The notes under the pieces were generated by a model, which ran no database searches, was not told the DNA's origin, and was given only the letters and a program-made list of their open reading frames with translations. DNA of 64,000 nucleotides from Kutzneria buriramensis (lineage in GTDB: Bacteria > Actinomycetota > Actinomycetes > Mycobacteriales > Pseudonocardiaceae). How positions within the stretch are numbered: position 1 is the first letter of the stretch; every line of letters starts with the position of its first letter. Below are positions 25,544 to 33,851 of the stretch, piece by piece. Made by a program: the position numbers and the translations under genes. The stretch spans positions 9,114,001 through 9,178,000 of the forward strand of contig NZ_CP144375.1 in assembly GCF_043575855.1 (NCBI RefSeq), given 5' to 3'.

Positions 25544-25596
25544 GCAGGGAAGGACGCCTTACCCGCGTTGAACGAGGGTAAGGCGTCCTTCCCTGC
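25544..25596 (+). terminator. Long perfect hairpin with an 11-base loop after ndh
   Basis: A perfect 21-bp stem: 25544-25564 (starts GCAGGGAAGGACGCC) pairs with 25576-25596, closing the loop GCGTTGAACGA. It begins 8 bases after the NDH-2 stop. A second hairpin at 30946-30998 has the same loop with two changes but a different stem. Confidence 0.85.
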
Positions 25597-25765
25597 GTTT
25601 GGGGGACCCCGCAGCGTGAGGTGCGGTTGACACTGTGTACTAACGGAATAAATGGGACGGCGTGTCGCGTCGTGCGTGACATGATGGCTTCGAGGCCTTT
25701 GCTGTGACCGCTGCCAGTGTCCAGCCGCCATCGACCCAGGACGCTGCCGACGGGGGGACCCCTTG

Positions 25766-27190
25766 ATGACCGAAACCGTGCAGAACGCGCGCGCCGACAG
25801 CCGGGCGCCGGAGCGAACATGGCTGCTGATCGGCGTGCTGGTGCTGTCGGCGTTCGTGATGATCCTCAACGAGACCATCCTGAGCGTCGCGCTGCGGGAC
25901 CTGACCGTCGACCTGCGTATCGCCACCACCACCGTGCAGTGGCTGACCAGCGGCTTCCTGCTGACGATGGCGGTGGTCATCCCGACCACCGGCTTCCTGC
26001 TGGAGCGGCTGACGCCTCGCCAGGTGTTCATCATCTCGCTGTCCGCGTTCAGCATCGGCACATTGCTGTGCGCGGTCGCCACCGGCTTCCCGATGCTCCT
26101 GATCGGCCGGGTCGTACAGGCGTGCGGCACCGCCGTGATGCTGCCGCTGCTGATGACGACCGTGATGCGGCTGGTGCCGCCGGAGCGCCGCGGCGCGACC
26201 ATGGGCACGATCACCATCGTCATCGCGGTGGCGCCGGCGATCGGCCCGACGATCGGCGGCGCGGTGCTGTCGTCGCTGGGCTGGCGCTGGATGTTCGGCA
26301 TCGTGCTGCCGCTGGCGGTGGCCGCGCTGATCGCCGGCGCGGTCCTGCTGAAGATCGACAGTGAGACCCGACAGGTGCCGCTGGACGTACCGTCGGTGAT
26401 CCTGTCCGCGCTGGGCTTCGGCGGCGTGCTGTTCGGCCTGTCCGGCAGCGGCGACCCGACCAGCCAGCCGCTGCCGCCGTGGGTGTCGGTCGTGGTCGGC
26501 GTGGTCGCGCTGGTCGTGTTCACGTGGCGCCAGCTGGTGTTGCAGCGGCAGGACCGGGCGCTGCTCGACCTGCGGCCGTTCACCCACCGCAGCTTCGTCG
26601 TCTCGCTGGTGCTGACCAGCGTGTTGTTCATGTGCCTGATCGGTGCGGCCGCGATCATGCTGCCGCTGTACCTCCAGACGGTGCTGCACCAGAGCACGTT
26701 CGTCACCGGCCTTGCGGTGCTGCCCGGCGGCCTGGTGCTGGGCCTGCTCGGCCGGCCGGTCGGCGCGCTGTACGACAAGATCGGCGCGCGGCCGCTGGTG
26801 ATTCCGGGCGCGTTCGCGATGGCGGTGTCCCTGTGGCTGTTCGCCGCGCTGGGGCCGAACTCGCCGCTGATCGCGGTGATCGGCATCCACGTGCTGCTGA
26901 TGGCCGCGCTGGGCCTGATGATGACGCCGCTGTTCACCGACGGCCTGAACGACCTGCCGGAGCACCTGTACTCGCACGGCAGCGCGATCATGTCCACGTT
27001 GCAGCAGGTGATGGGCGCGCTGGGCACGACGCTGTTCGTCGCGGTGGCCACGCTGGCCACGGTCGCCGGGACCACCGGGCCGGACGCCGGCGGCCTGCGG
27101 GCCGCGTTCATCGTGGCCGGCTGCCTGGGCGTGATCGGCGCGATCGGCTCGCTGTTCGTGCAGAAGCGCCGGGTCGCCGCCGAGGCGTGA
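25766..27190 (+). CDS. MFS multidrug exporter (DHA2 type, 14 membrane segments)
   Basis: A 474-residue integral membrane protein. The first helix carries VLSAFVMILNETILSVAL, the EmrB-like motif D1 variant, and motif C appears as VIAVAPAIGPTIGGAVLSSL, typical of drug/proton antiporters. About 13-14 hydrophobic segments are visible. It probably exports hydrophobic drugs or a secondary metabolite in exchange for protons. A GGGGGGA sequence lies 8-14 bases upstream of the ATG. The region 25597-25765 holds its promoter; I see no obvious linked regulator. A strong bidirectional terminator follows. Confidence 0.9.
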   Translation: MTETVQNARADSRAPERTWLLIGVLVLSAFVMILNETILSVALRDLTVDLRIATTTVQWLTSGFLLTMAVVIPTTGFLLERLTPRQVFIISLSAFSIGTLLCAVATGFPMLLIGRVVQACGTAVMLPLLMTTVMRLVPPERRGATMGTITIVIAVAPAIGPTIGGAVLSSLGWRWMFGIVLPLAVAALIAGAVLLKIDSETRQVPLDVPSVILSALGFGGVLFGLSGSGDPTSQPLPPWVSVVVGVVALVVFTWRQLVLQRQDRALLDLRPFTHRSFVVSLVLTSVLFMCLIGAAAIMLPLYLQTVLHQSTFVTGLAVLPGGLVLGLLGRPVGALYDKIGARPLVIPGAFAMAVSLWLFAALGPNSPLIAVIGIHVLLMAALGLMMTPLFTDGLNDLPEHLYSHGSAIMSTLQQVMGALGTTLFVAVATLATVAGTTGPDAGGLRAAFIVAGCLGVIGAIGSLFVQKRRVAAEA

Positions 27191-27197
27191 GAAACGG

Positions 27198-27240
27198 AAA
27201 CGGCCCCCTGCTCGACGACGAGCAGGGGGCCGTTTTCTTT
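27198..27240. terminator. Rho-independent terminator, bidirectional
   Basis: A perfect 17-bp stem, AAACGGCCCCCTGCTCG (27198-27214) with its complement at 27219-27235, an ACGA loop and a following TTTTCTTT tract. It ends the MFS gene on the plus strand; the A-rich 5' side also gives a T-tract on the minus strand for the convergent phosphodiester glycosidase gene. Confidence 0.95.
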
Positions 27241-30202
27241 ACAGCGTCACCGATTGGCTGGCGTCGTTGGCGGTGATCGTCAGCGTCGCCACGCCCGGTC
27301 CGCAGCGCTGGTAGGCGCCGCTCGTCGGATCGAACGCCACGATGTCACCGTTGCGGCACTGGGCATCGCCGACGCGAACGCCCGGGCTGCCGGTCCAGAC
27401 GACGCTCATCGGGTAGCGCAGCGGCAGGCCGCCGGTGCTGGCCGCGGTGATCTTGTCCGTGCCGACGGTGATCGAGATCCCGTCCACGACCGGCCGGAAC
27501 TGGGCCTTGCCGGCGACGGTCGCCCACCCCGTCGGCGTTGTCGGCACGTGGATCCACGGCACGCCGTCGTCGCGCTCCACCCCGGTCGGCGTGCCGGCGT
27601 CGATCAGCCGCGCGTCGTGCGGCAACCATTCATCCAGCGTTCGCCGCTCGTTCGGATCGGTGATCCCGGCGGTGATCACCACCACCTTGCCGGTCAGTTC
27701 CCCTTGCAGCGACGCCAGTTGCGCGTAGTCGGACGTCCGCAGCGCACCGGTGGCGGAGTTCAGCAGCACATAGCGGACGCCGTCACACACGAACGTCTGG
27801 TGATCCGGTCCGAACACGCTCGTCCAGTCGGGGCCGTTGTCCAGCTTGCCGGGGGAGTAGTAGACCGGGAACCGCCCGCCGACCGCGGCGTCGATCTTCG
27901 CCTTGGCCTGCTGGAGATCCGCCTTCGACGACGTCGTGGCCGCGTTCCCGTCGACCACCAGGAACTTGGGGTGCGAGGCGACCGCCTCGGCCAGCGCCTT
28001 GTCGGTCACGCCGGACAGAACCGCGACGCCACCGTCCGAAGTGGACTGCTCGCGGATGAGCGGATCATAGACAGGTGGGTCGGGCGGCACGGCCACCGGC
28101 GGGGAAACGCCGGCGGTCATGTCGTCGAAGTCCAGCTGACCGCTGTACTTCGTGCGGGTCGCCTCGATCGCGGTCACGCCGAGCACCGCGATCGGGTACT
28201 TCACCGTCGCCGGCACGGGGAAACTTGTTCGCTGCCAACCGTTCCACGTCACGTGATCGCCGAAGACGGTGGTGGGCGTGCCGGTGCTGTCGACGACCAG
28301 CGCCGCCAGCCACTCGCCCTTGCCGTCGCCGTTCACGGACGCGTCGAGCTCACGGGCCGTGCCGGCGATCGGGATCGGCCTCGGCGCGAGCGCCGCGGCG
28401 GTCCGGATGTCGGTGGACTGCGTGAAGTCGAAGTTCAGCCGCAACGCGTTCGCGGTCTGGCCGGGCGCCGAGGAGATGGTCGCGGAACTGCGGGCGGTGT
28501 TGACCTTCCAGCCGGTCACGTCGTCGAAACCGGTCACCGGCTGGGACACCAGGCCGACCGCGACGCCGAACGCCGTGACGCGGCCGCCGACATGCACGGT
28601 GACGACGCCGGTGCCGGCAGCGGCCTTCGGCGTGATCTTCAGCGTGCCATCGGGATCGGGCGCGATGTCGAACAGCGAGTGGTCGTAGTCCAGCCGCGTG
28701 TCGACGGGATCGACGGACGCCGACTCGCCGATCGAGTCGTAGCCGGTCACCCGCACCAGGCCGGTCTGATCGGCCAGCAGCGACACCGTCTGCGGCGTGG
28801 CGGCGATCCGGCTCAGCGACGGCAGCACCTGGATCTTGCCGCGCGCCGACACGTCCTTCGACGCCACGCCGACATCCAGCGAGCCCGGCGCGCCGCCGGT
28901 GACCATGCCGGTCGCGTCGGCGCCGAACCAGTGCGGCGTGCCGAGGTCGGCCGGCCCGTACTCCTCGTCGAATCCGGTCGCCTTGAGCCGGCGGTGCAGG
29001 CCGGTGAACACCTTGTCGCCGGTCTCGAGGTCGATGCCGGTGAGGTGGCCGCTGCCTGGCGCGGCGAACAGCCCCAGGCCGTTGCCCACCTCGCGTTCCA
29101 CACCGTCCGACGGCACATTGCGCTGCCACACGTCCGGCGTGCCGGCGTCCCGGCTGACCAGCGTGGACGAGCCGCCGCCGTCGATGACCACGGCGTTGTA
29201 GGCGCCGCGCTGCTGCATGAGCACGGCCAGTTGCTGCTCGGTCACGCCCCGGCTCGCGGTGGACCGCCCGTCGATGACGACGAGCTGCATGTGCTTGCCG
29301 TCCTGGGAGAAGCCGATCGCCGTGTCGGGATTGGGCGTCGGGTCGGTGAGGGTCTGCACCTGGCCGTCGCGCACCAGCACGTCCCGCACGCCCAGCAGCG
29401 CCTGGAAGGTGTCGACCGGGTCGGTCTTCGGCGCGTAGGTCACGGCGATCGGGTCGCCGATGTTCAGCGCCGCCAGCACGTCCGCGTCGGATCCGGTGCC
29501 GGCGAGCACGAATCCGTTGTCCGGGATCGGTCCCGAGCCGGAATTCGTCGCGTGCCCGGTGACGACGCCGTTCACCACCGTGACCTCGTGCACCTTGGTC
29601 ACGTTGTAGAACGCGCGGGAGGCGGTGCCCCACGCGGGCGTGAACACCGCGAAACCGTTCGGCGGCGCCTGCTCCTGGTTCAGCCCGTCCAGCGGGAACT
29701 TGCCGTTCGGCAATGTCACCGTGCCGTCAAGATAGGCGTTGACGAGTCGACCGACCTTGTTCATGTCGACGCCGACGGATTGCCGCCACGGCGTCGGATC
29801 GGTCCACGGGCCCTTGAGCAGCTGCCCGTTCGTCACCTCGATGCCCCGAGGGGCGCCGGTGTTGTTGATGTCGAAGAAATCGCCGTTGACGCCGGCGAAG
29901 GCCTGCTGCCGGGTGGCCATCCGGGTCACGGTCTGGACCTCGCCGACGTGCGGCGGGGTCAGCAGGCCGACGGTCAGGCGCGGATCGCTCAGGTCCGCGG
30001 TGAGCACGTTGCCGCGCATCCAGCCGGTGGGATCGACGCGGGTGAAGCTGGATAAGCTGGTGCCGGGACCGACCGGCTTCGACGGGCCGTCGACCTGGAC
30101 GGGGGCGTCGGGGGTTGGTGGGTCCGCTGTCGCGGAAACGGGAGTTGTCAGAGAGACGACGACGAGTAGCGCGGTGACCGCGGAGAGCGGGGTCAGCCTC
30201 AT
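27239..30202 (-). CDS. Large secreted phosphodiester glycosidase-family protein
   Basis: A 987-residue exported protein. A Sec signal peptide ends near residue 26 (VVSLTTPVSATA). The phosphodiester glycosidase (NAGPA-like) domain spans about residues 95-380, with VNGDFFD near 105 and VVIDGGGSSTLVSRD near 345, the DGGGSS signature. The middle consists of beta-rich segments (about 400-720), and a C-terminal part (about 730-900) has REQSTSDGGVAVLSGVTD and VVVITAGITDPNERRTLDEW, which looks like a second, phosphoesterase-like domain. Known relatives remove alpha-linked N-acetylglucosamine from phosphodiesters; here the substrate could be a cell-wall or extracellular glycan (inference). It is monocistronic, between a terminator and the divergent gene at 30370. 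Confidence 0.85.
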   Translation of the reverse strand: MRLTPLSAVTALLVVVSLTTPVSATADPPTPDAPVQVDGPSKPVGPGTSLSSFTRVDPTGWMRGNVLTADLSDPRLTVGLLTPPHVGEVQTVTRMATRQQAFAGVNGDFFDINNTGAPRGIEVTNGQLLKGPWTDPTPWRQSVGVDMNKVGRLVNAYLDGTVTLPNGKFPLDGLNQEQAPPNGFAVFTPAWGTASRAFYNVTKVHEVTVVNGVVTGHATNSGSGPIPDNGFVLAGTGSDADVLAALNIGDPIAVTYAPKTDPVDTFQALLGVRDVLVRDGQVQTLTDPTPNPDTAIGFSQDGKHMQLVVIDGRSTASRGVTEQQLAVLMQQRGAYNAVVIDGGGSSTLVSRDAGTPDVWQRNVPSDGVEREVGNGLGLFAAPGSGHLTGIDLETGDKVFTGLHRRLKATGFDEEYGPADLGTPHWFGADATGMVTGGAPGSLDVGVASKDVSARGKIQVLPSLSRIAATPQTVSLLADQTGLVRVTGYDSIGESASVDPVDTRLDYDHSLFDIAPDPDGTLKITPKAAAGTGVVTVHVGGRVTAFGVAVGLVSQPVTGFDDVTGWKVNTARSSATISSAPGQTANALRLNFDFTQSTDIRTAAALAPRPIPIAGTARELDASVNGDGKGEWLAALVVDSTGTPTTVFGDHVTWNGWQRTSFPVPATVKYPIAVLGVTAIEATRTKYSGQLDFDDMTAGVSPPVAVPPDPPVYDPLIREQSTSDGGVAVLSGVTDKALAEAVASHPKFLVVDGNAATTSSKADLQQAKAKIDAAVGGRFPVYYSPGKLDNGPDWTSVFGPDHQTFVCDGVRYVLLNSATGALRTSDYAQLASLQGELTGKVVVITAGITDPNERRTLDEWLPHDARLIDAGTPTGVERDDGVPWIHVPTTPTGWATVAGKAQFRPVVDGISITVGTDKITAASTGGLPLRYPMSVVWTGSPGVRVGDAQCRNGDIVAFDPTSGAYQRCGPGVATLTITANDASQSVTL

Positions 30203-30369
30203 GAGGTCGATAATTTGCCTACAAGGTAGACTTCATGCAAGTTGTTTGCCGATTCCGGCTGGCGTGGCGTCACGCTCCGCGAACGGCGGCTAGAATCGCG
30301 GCAGGGCCGGGCGGCGCCATTTGTCCAGCCCGGACAGGTTTTCACGAGCGTTGTAAGGATGGCTGTCGT

Positions 30370-30936
30370 ATGCCCCCGACTCCCGCCTCCGTTGTCGAGC
30401 AGTGGCACAACCTGCCGAGGACGGTGTTGCAGGACAAGGTCCGCCAGGTGGTCAAGCGCCGGGACGCCGATGCCAAGCAGATCTGGGCGCACGTGCGGGC
30501 CAACTCGGTGCTCGCGGCCCAGGTCCGGGGGGCGTTGTCCGCGCTGCGCGCCGAGGTCAAGGGCACCCGCGACGAGGTCATGTGGACGATGTGGATCGAC
30601 CAGGCCCGGGCCATCCTGGACGCCTCGCCGGACAAGGCGGCGGAGAAGCCCGCCGTGGAGGCGAAGCTCGTCGAGAAGGTGGCCGCGGAGCCGACGGTCG
30701 AGAAGTCCGCGGAAAAGGTGGCGGCTGAAAAGCCGGTGGAGCAGGTGGCGGCCGAGGCGAAGCCTGTGCAGAAGCCGGCCGCCGAGGTGAAGCCGGCCGC
30801 TGTCGCCAAGCCCGCTTCCTCGCCCTTCGCGGACGCCGAGCCGCAGCCCGAGCCTCAGGTGGCGTACGCACCGACGGCCGACAAGCCCCGCACCGCCCCC
30901 GTCCCGCCGGTCCTCTTCCAGGCCCCCGGCACCTGA
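30370..30936 (+). CDS. Hypothetical protein with a Lys/Ala/Glu/Pro-rich tail
   Basis: A 188-residue protein of unknown family. Residues 1-90 are predicted helical (VVEQWHNLPRTVLQDKVRQV, then WTMWIDQARAILD). From residue 95 it turns into low-complexity AEKPVEKVAAE-like repeats and then a Pro-rich end. Such tails occur in histone-like and cell-wall-associated proteins, but no such motif is certain. AAGGATGG lies about 10 bases before the ATG. It is followed directly by the hairpin at 30946 and is divergent from the phosphodiester glycosidase gene (167 bp between). Confidence 0.65.
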   Translation: MPPTPASVVEQWHNLPRTVLQDKVRQVVKRRDADAKQIWAHVRANSVLAAQVRGALSALRAEVKGTRDEVMWTMWIDQARAILDASPDKAAEKPAVEAKLVEKVAAEPTVEKSAEKVAAEKPVEQVAAEAKPVQKPAAEVKPAAVAKPASSPFADAEPQPEPQVAYAPTADKPRTAPVPPVLFQAPGT

Positions 30937-30945
30937 CCCCGTGGT

Positions 30946-30998
30946 GCGGGGAAGGGGGCTTTCCCCGCGTTGAATGCGGGGAAAGCCAGCTTCCCTGC
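30946..30998 (+). terminator. Hairpin with the same 11-base loop as 25544-25596
   Basis: Stem 30946-30966 (GCGGGGAAGGGGGCTTTCCC...) pairs with 30978-30998 in 18-19 of 21 positions, around the loop GCGTTGAATGC. It starts 10 bases after the stop of the gene at 30370. Size, position and loop agree with the hairpin at 25544, while the stem sequence differs. Confidence 0.75.
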
Positions 30999-31028
30999 AA
31001 AAGGGGGCGATTACTCGGGGGCGGGTCG

Positions 31029-31052
31029 CTAGTCGGCCGGGTGGCCGACTAG
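31029..31052 (+). promoter_or_regulatory. 10-bp perfect inverted repeat in front of an MFS gene
   Basis: CTAGTCGGCC (31029-31038) and its exact complement GGCCGACTAG (31043-31052) are separated by GGGT and end 10 bases before the ATG at 31063. It may be an operator, or a 5'-leader hairpin that affects translation, as no clear ribosome-binding site follows. Confidence 0.5.
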
Positions 31053-31062
31053 CCTCCTCCGA

Positions 31063-32226
31063 ATGGCTCATCGGTGGCAGCTGGGGCTGGTGGCGCTGGT
31101 CCAGGTTCTGGTGCTGGCGCTGTGGTTCTCGGCGTCCGCGGTGGCGCCCGCGCTCCGTGCCGACTTCGCGCTCACCGGCACGCAGGCGGTGTGGCTCACC
31201 GCCACCGTGCAGGTCGGCTTCGCCGTCGGGGCGGTCGTCTCGGCCCTGGCCAACCTCGCCGACCGCATCCCGCCGAACGTCCTGATCACGCTCAGCGCCC
31301 TGCTCGGCGCGGCCGCGACGGCGACGCTGGCGCTGGCCCACGCCGCCTCGGCGGTGCTGGCGCTGCGGCTGCTCACCGGCATCAGCCTGGCCGGCGTCTA
31401 CCCGCCCGGCATGAAGATCGTCGTGTCCTGGTTCCCGAACGCCCGTGGCGTCGCGCTGGGCCTGCTGGTCGGCGCGCTCTCCGTCGGCTCGGCCGCGCCG
31501 CAGCTGATCAACGGCCTGACCACGCTGCCGTGGCGCGGCGTGCTGCTGGCCGCCGCCCTGCTCGCGGTGGTCGGCGCGGCGATCTCCCTGCTGCTGGTCC
31601 GATCGGGCCCCGCGATGAAACCCGCCAGGGTGCCCGATCCCCGTTACGTGGTGCGGATGTTCCACGACCGCCGGCAGCGCCTGGTCAATCTCGGCTACTT
31701 CGGCCACATGTGGGAGCTGTACGCCCTCTGGTCGTGGCTGCCGACCTACCTCGTGGCGAGCCACGCCGTGCAGGGCCGGCTCGGGGTCGGCGTCGCCGCG
31801 TTCCTCGTCGCTGGAGTGTGCGGGCTCGTCGGCTGCCTCGCCGGCGGCTACTGGGCGGACCGCCACGGCCGCGCGTACGTGGCGATGCTCGCCATGCTGC
31901 TCAGCGCCGCCAGCGGCCTGCTGTCCACGCTGGTCTTCGACGTGCCGGTGCTGTTCCTGATCGTGCTCGCGGTCTGGGGCGCGACGGTCATCGCCGACTC
32001 CGCGCAGTTCTCCGCCGCGCTGACCGAGGTCGCCGATCAGGAGTACGTCGGCACCGCGCTGACCGCCCAGACCGCCATCGGCTTCCTGGTCAGCGTGCTG
32101 ACGATCCAGGCGCTGCCGGTGCTCGCCGACCAGGTCGGCTGGCGGCTGGCCGTGCCGCTGCTGGCCATCGGCCCGCTGTTCGGGGCGGCCGCGATGGCGC
32201 GCCTGCGTTCGCTCGTCAGGGCGTAG
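31063..32226 (+). CDS. MFS transporter (CynX/NimT-like)
   Basis: A 387-residue membrane protein with about 12 segments: LVALVQVLVLALWFSASAVA, then LTATVQVGFAVGAVVSALAN, RLLTGISLAGVYPPGMKIVV, and YFGHMWELYALWSWLPTYLV in the second half. The GVYPPGMKI region resembles the CP/nitrate-nitrite-type branch of the MFS. The substrate is unknown. The gene overlaps the convergent idi gene by 11 bp at its 3' end. Confidence 0.85.
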   Translation: MAHRWQLGLVALVQVLVLALWFSASAVAPALRADFALTGTQAVWLTATVQVGFAVGAVVSALANLADRIPPNVLITLSALLGAAATATLALAHAASAVLALRLLTGISLAGVYPPGMKIVVSWFPNARGVALGLLVGALSVGSAAPQLINGLTTLPWRGVLLAAALLAVVGAAISLLLVRSGPAMKPARVPDPRYVVRMFHDRRQRLVNLGYFGHMWELYALWSWLPTYLVASHAVQGRLGVGVAAFLVAGVCGLVGCLAGGYWADRHGRAYVAMLAMLLSAASGLLSTLVFDVPVLFLIVLAVWGATVIADSAQFSAALTEVADQEYVGTALTAQTAIGFLVSVLTIQALPVLADQVGWRLAVPLLAIGPLFGAAAMARLRSLVRA

Positions 32227-32788
32227 CGGCCGCCGGCAGCTGCACCGGGTCGCCGACCGGCCAGTCGTCCGGGTGTTCGCCCAGCTCACGCAGCTGTTCC
32301 AGCTGAAGCCGGCACCACGTGGACAGCCGCGGGTCGTCGATCATGCCGAGCAGCTCCGACCAGTCCACCCAGCGGGCCGCCTCGACCTCGCTCGGGTCGG
32401 CCGCGACCTCGCCGTACGCGCGCGCCCGGAACACCGGGCACAGCTCGTTCTCGACGATGCCGTCCTGCTCGGCGACGTACCGGAATCTCGGCAGGATCAG
32501 CTCCACCTGGCCCACGTCCAGGCCCAGCTCGTCCTTGACGCGCCGGCGCACCGCGTCGGCCATGGACTCGCCGTCGGCCGGATGGCCGCAGCAGCTGTTG
32601 GTCCAGACGCCGGGGAAGGTCTTCTTGCCCAGCGCCCGCTGGGTGAGCAGGACCTGGCCCGCGTCGTTGACCAGATACGAGGAGAACGCCAGGTGCAGCG
32701 GCGTCTCGCCGTGGTGGACCGTCGCCTTCGGCGTGGTGCCGATGTTGTTGCCGTCCTCGTCCAGGAGGACCACATGCTCCTGTGCCAC
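32216..32788 (-). CDS. idi: Isopentenyl-diphosphate delta-isomerase, type 1
   Basis: A 190-residue Nudix-fold enzyme that interconverts IPP and DMAPP. The family signatures are clear: TPLHLAFSSYLVNDAGQVLL, then KKTFPGVWTNSCCGHP with the catalytic Cys, and RRVKDELGL and ENELCPVFRA containing the metal-binding Glu residues. It provides DMAPP for prenyl chains and could serve the terpene synthase at 53015, although the two are not linked. The GTG at 32788 is preceded by TAGGCT (32800-32795) with a 6-base gap and has no ribosome-binding site. Confidence 0.96.
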   Translation of the reverse strand: MAQEHVVLLDEDGNNIGTTPKATVHHGETPLHLAFSSYLVNDAGQVLLTQRALGKKTFPGVWTNSCCGHPADGESMADAVRRRVKDELGLDVGQVELILPRFRYVAEQDGIVENELCPVFRARAYGEVAADPSEVEAARWVDWSELLGMIDDPRLSTWCRLQLEQLRELGEHPDDWPVGDPVQLPAAATP

Positions 32789-32831
32789 ATGCCGAGCCTA
32801 GTCCCGGACGCGGGTGCGCGATCATGTCGGA

Positions 32832-33062
32832 ATGCCCACGTCACCCATCCGGACCGTCGAGATCACCGACCAGACCATTCGGCTCGGCCAGTTCCTCAAA
32901 CTCGCCGATCTCGCCGAGGACGGCACGCACGCGCGGGAGCTGCTCGAGGACGGGGCGGTGACGGTGAACGGCCGCGCCGAGTCCCGGCGCGGCCGTCAAT
33001 TGGTCGACGGCGACGTGGTCGCCGTGGACGGGCAGCGAGCCAGGCTCGCCGCCCACGGTTGA
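32832..33062 (+). CDS. Small RNA-binding S4-domain protein
   Basis: A 76-residue protein consisting of one S4 domain: IRLGQFLKLADLAEDGTHAR, then ELLEDGAVTVNGRAESRRGR and QLVDGDVVAV, the alphaL motif that binds structured RNA. Similar stand-alone S4 proteins (YaaA/YbcJ-like) occur in many bacteria; a role in ribosome-associated RNA binding is probable but unproven. It is divergent from idi with 43 bp between the starts. Confidence 0.88.
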   Translation: MPTSPIRTVEITDQTIRLGQFLKLADLAEDGTHARELLEDGAVTVNGRAESRRGRQLVDGDVVAVDGQRARLAAHG

Positions 33063-33183
33063 CCGGTCCAGGCCGCTGAGCAGCGGGTTCGCCCCGCCGT
33101 CGCCGTGCTGGCCGGTCGCCTGCCGTCCAGGCGGTGGGCGGCGGGTCTTGCCGCCGCCACCCTCCTGACCGGCCTCGGTCGGC

Positions 33184-33336
33184 CTAGTCGTCCTCCTCGC
33201 CCGGGCGGGCGTGGTCGGCCTTGCCGGGCGTGGGGTCCCGGTCCATGTCGATCAGCGGATGCCGCTCGGCCCCCTCGGCCGCGGCATGCCGCCCACTCTG
33301 CTGACCCTGCTGCGGGTCCTCCCCAATCGATGTCAC
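33184..33336 (-). CDS. Small acidic hypothetical protein (50 residues)
   Basis: GTG 33336 opens a 50-codon frame: VTSIGEDPQQGQQSGRHAAA, then EGAERHPLIDMDRDPTPGKA, ending DHARPGEEDD. TAGGCT (33348-33343) ends 6 bases before the GTG, the same -10 and spacing as idi. The product is hydrophilic, acidic and likely disordered, with no cysteines. The coherent composition and the promoter support it as a real gene, but it is short and of unknown function. About 120 bp downstream, up to the S4 gene, hold nothing I can identify. Confidence 0.5.
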   Translation of the reverse strand: MTSIGEDPQQGQQSGRHAAAEGAERHPLIDMDRDPTPGKADHARPGEEDD

Positions 33337-33457
33337 CCGGACAGCCTACAAATAGTCCGTTCGGCTGTGTCAGGAACCCGTCAAAGCCCTGGTCGAAGGT
33401 GTATCGACCGCGTCAAGGGCGGGGTCGTCGCGGGGCTTGCGGGGCTGCACTGGAGCC

Positions 33458-33817
33458 ATGTCGGACAAGCACCTGCTGGCCGGCGGGTTCGGCTTCCCGC
33501 TCGGCATCGTCGCCGCGACCGTGGTCGTGCTGGCCTGCGCCGCGGCCGCCAACCCCCTGGTGGCGCTGGTCGCCCTGGCCTGCGTCACCGCCGCCGTCGC
33601 GGCCATCACCACGCTGCCCGCCGCACTCGGCACGGCAATGGTCAGCTGGGGCCTGTACGCCGGCTTCGTGACCGGCCACCTCGGCCAGCTCCAGCTCACC
33701 GGCCGCACCGCGCTGGCCGCCGGAGTGCTGCTGCTGGCCGCGCTGGCCGCCTTCGGCGCGGTGGCGGCGCGGCACCACTTCGACCCGCCGCGGACGGCGC
33801 CACCGGTTCGGAGGTAA
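33458..33817 (+). CDS. Small membrane protein of unknown function
   Basis: A 119-residue protein with three or four hydrophobic segments: GFPLGIVAATVVVLACAAAA, LVALVALACVTAAVAAI, MVSWGLYAGFVTGHL and ALAAGVLLLAALAAFGAVAA, followed by a basic tail. No family motif is recognised. GGAG lies unusually close to the ATG. It stands alone in front of the thiolase operon, 34 bp from its start, and might be co-transcribed with it. Confidence 0.65.
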   Translation: MSDKHLLAGGFGFPLGIVAATVVVLACAAAANPLVALVALACVTAAVAAITTLPAALGTAMVSWGLYAGFVTGHLGQLQLTGRTALAAGVLLLAALAAFGAVAARHHFDPPRTAPPVRR

Positions 33818-33851
33818 CCCGGGTCACTCTGTTAGTTGTAGCATCGCCGGC

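Noticed and set aside
25536..25765. A gene fragment encoding GKDALPSFNAGKASF
   Set aside because: It is the translation of the perfect hairpin at 25544-25596.
33063..33183. A further short gene between the S4-domain gene and the 50-residue gene
   Set aside because: Open frames are present on both strands but with no start signal and no coherent composition.
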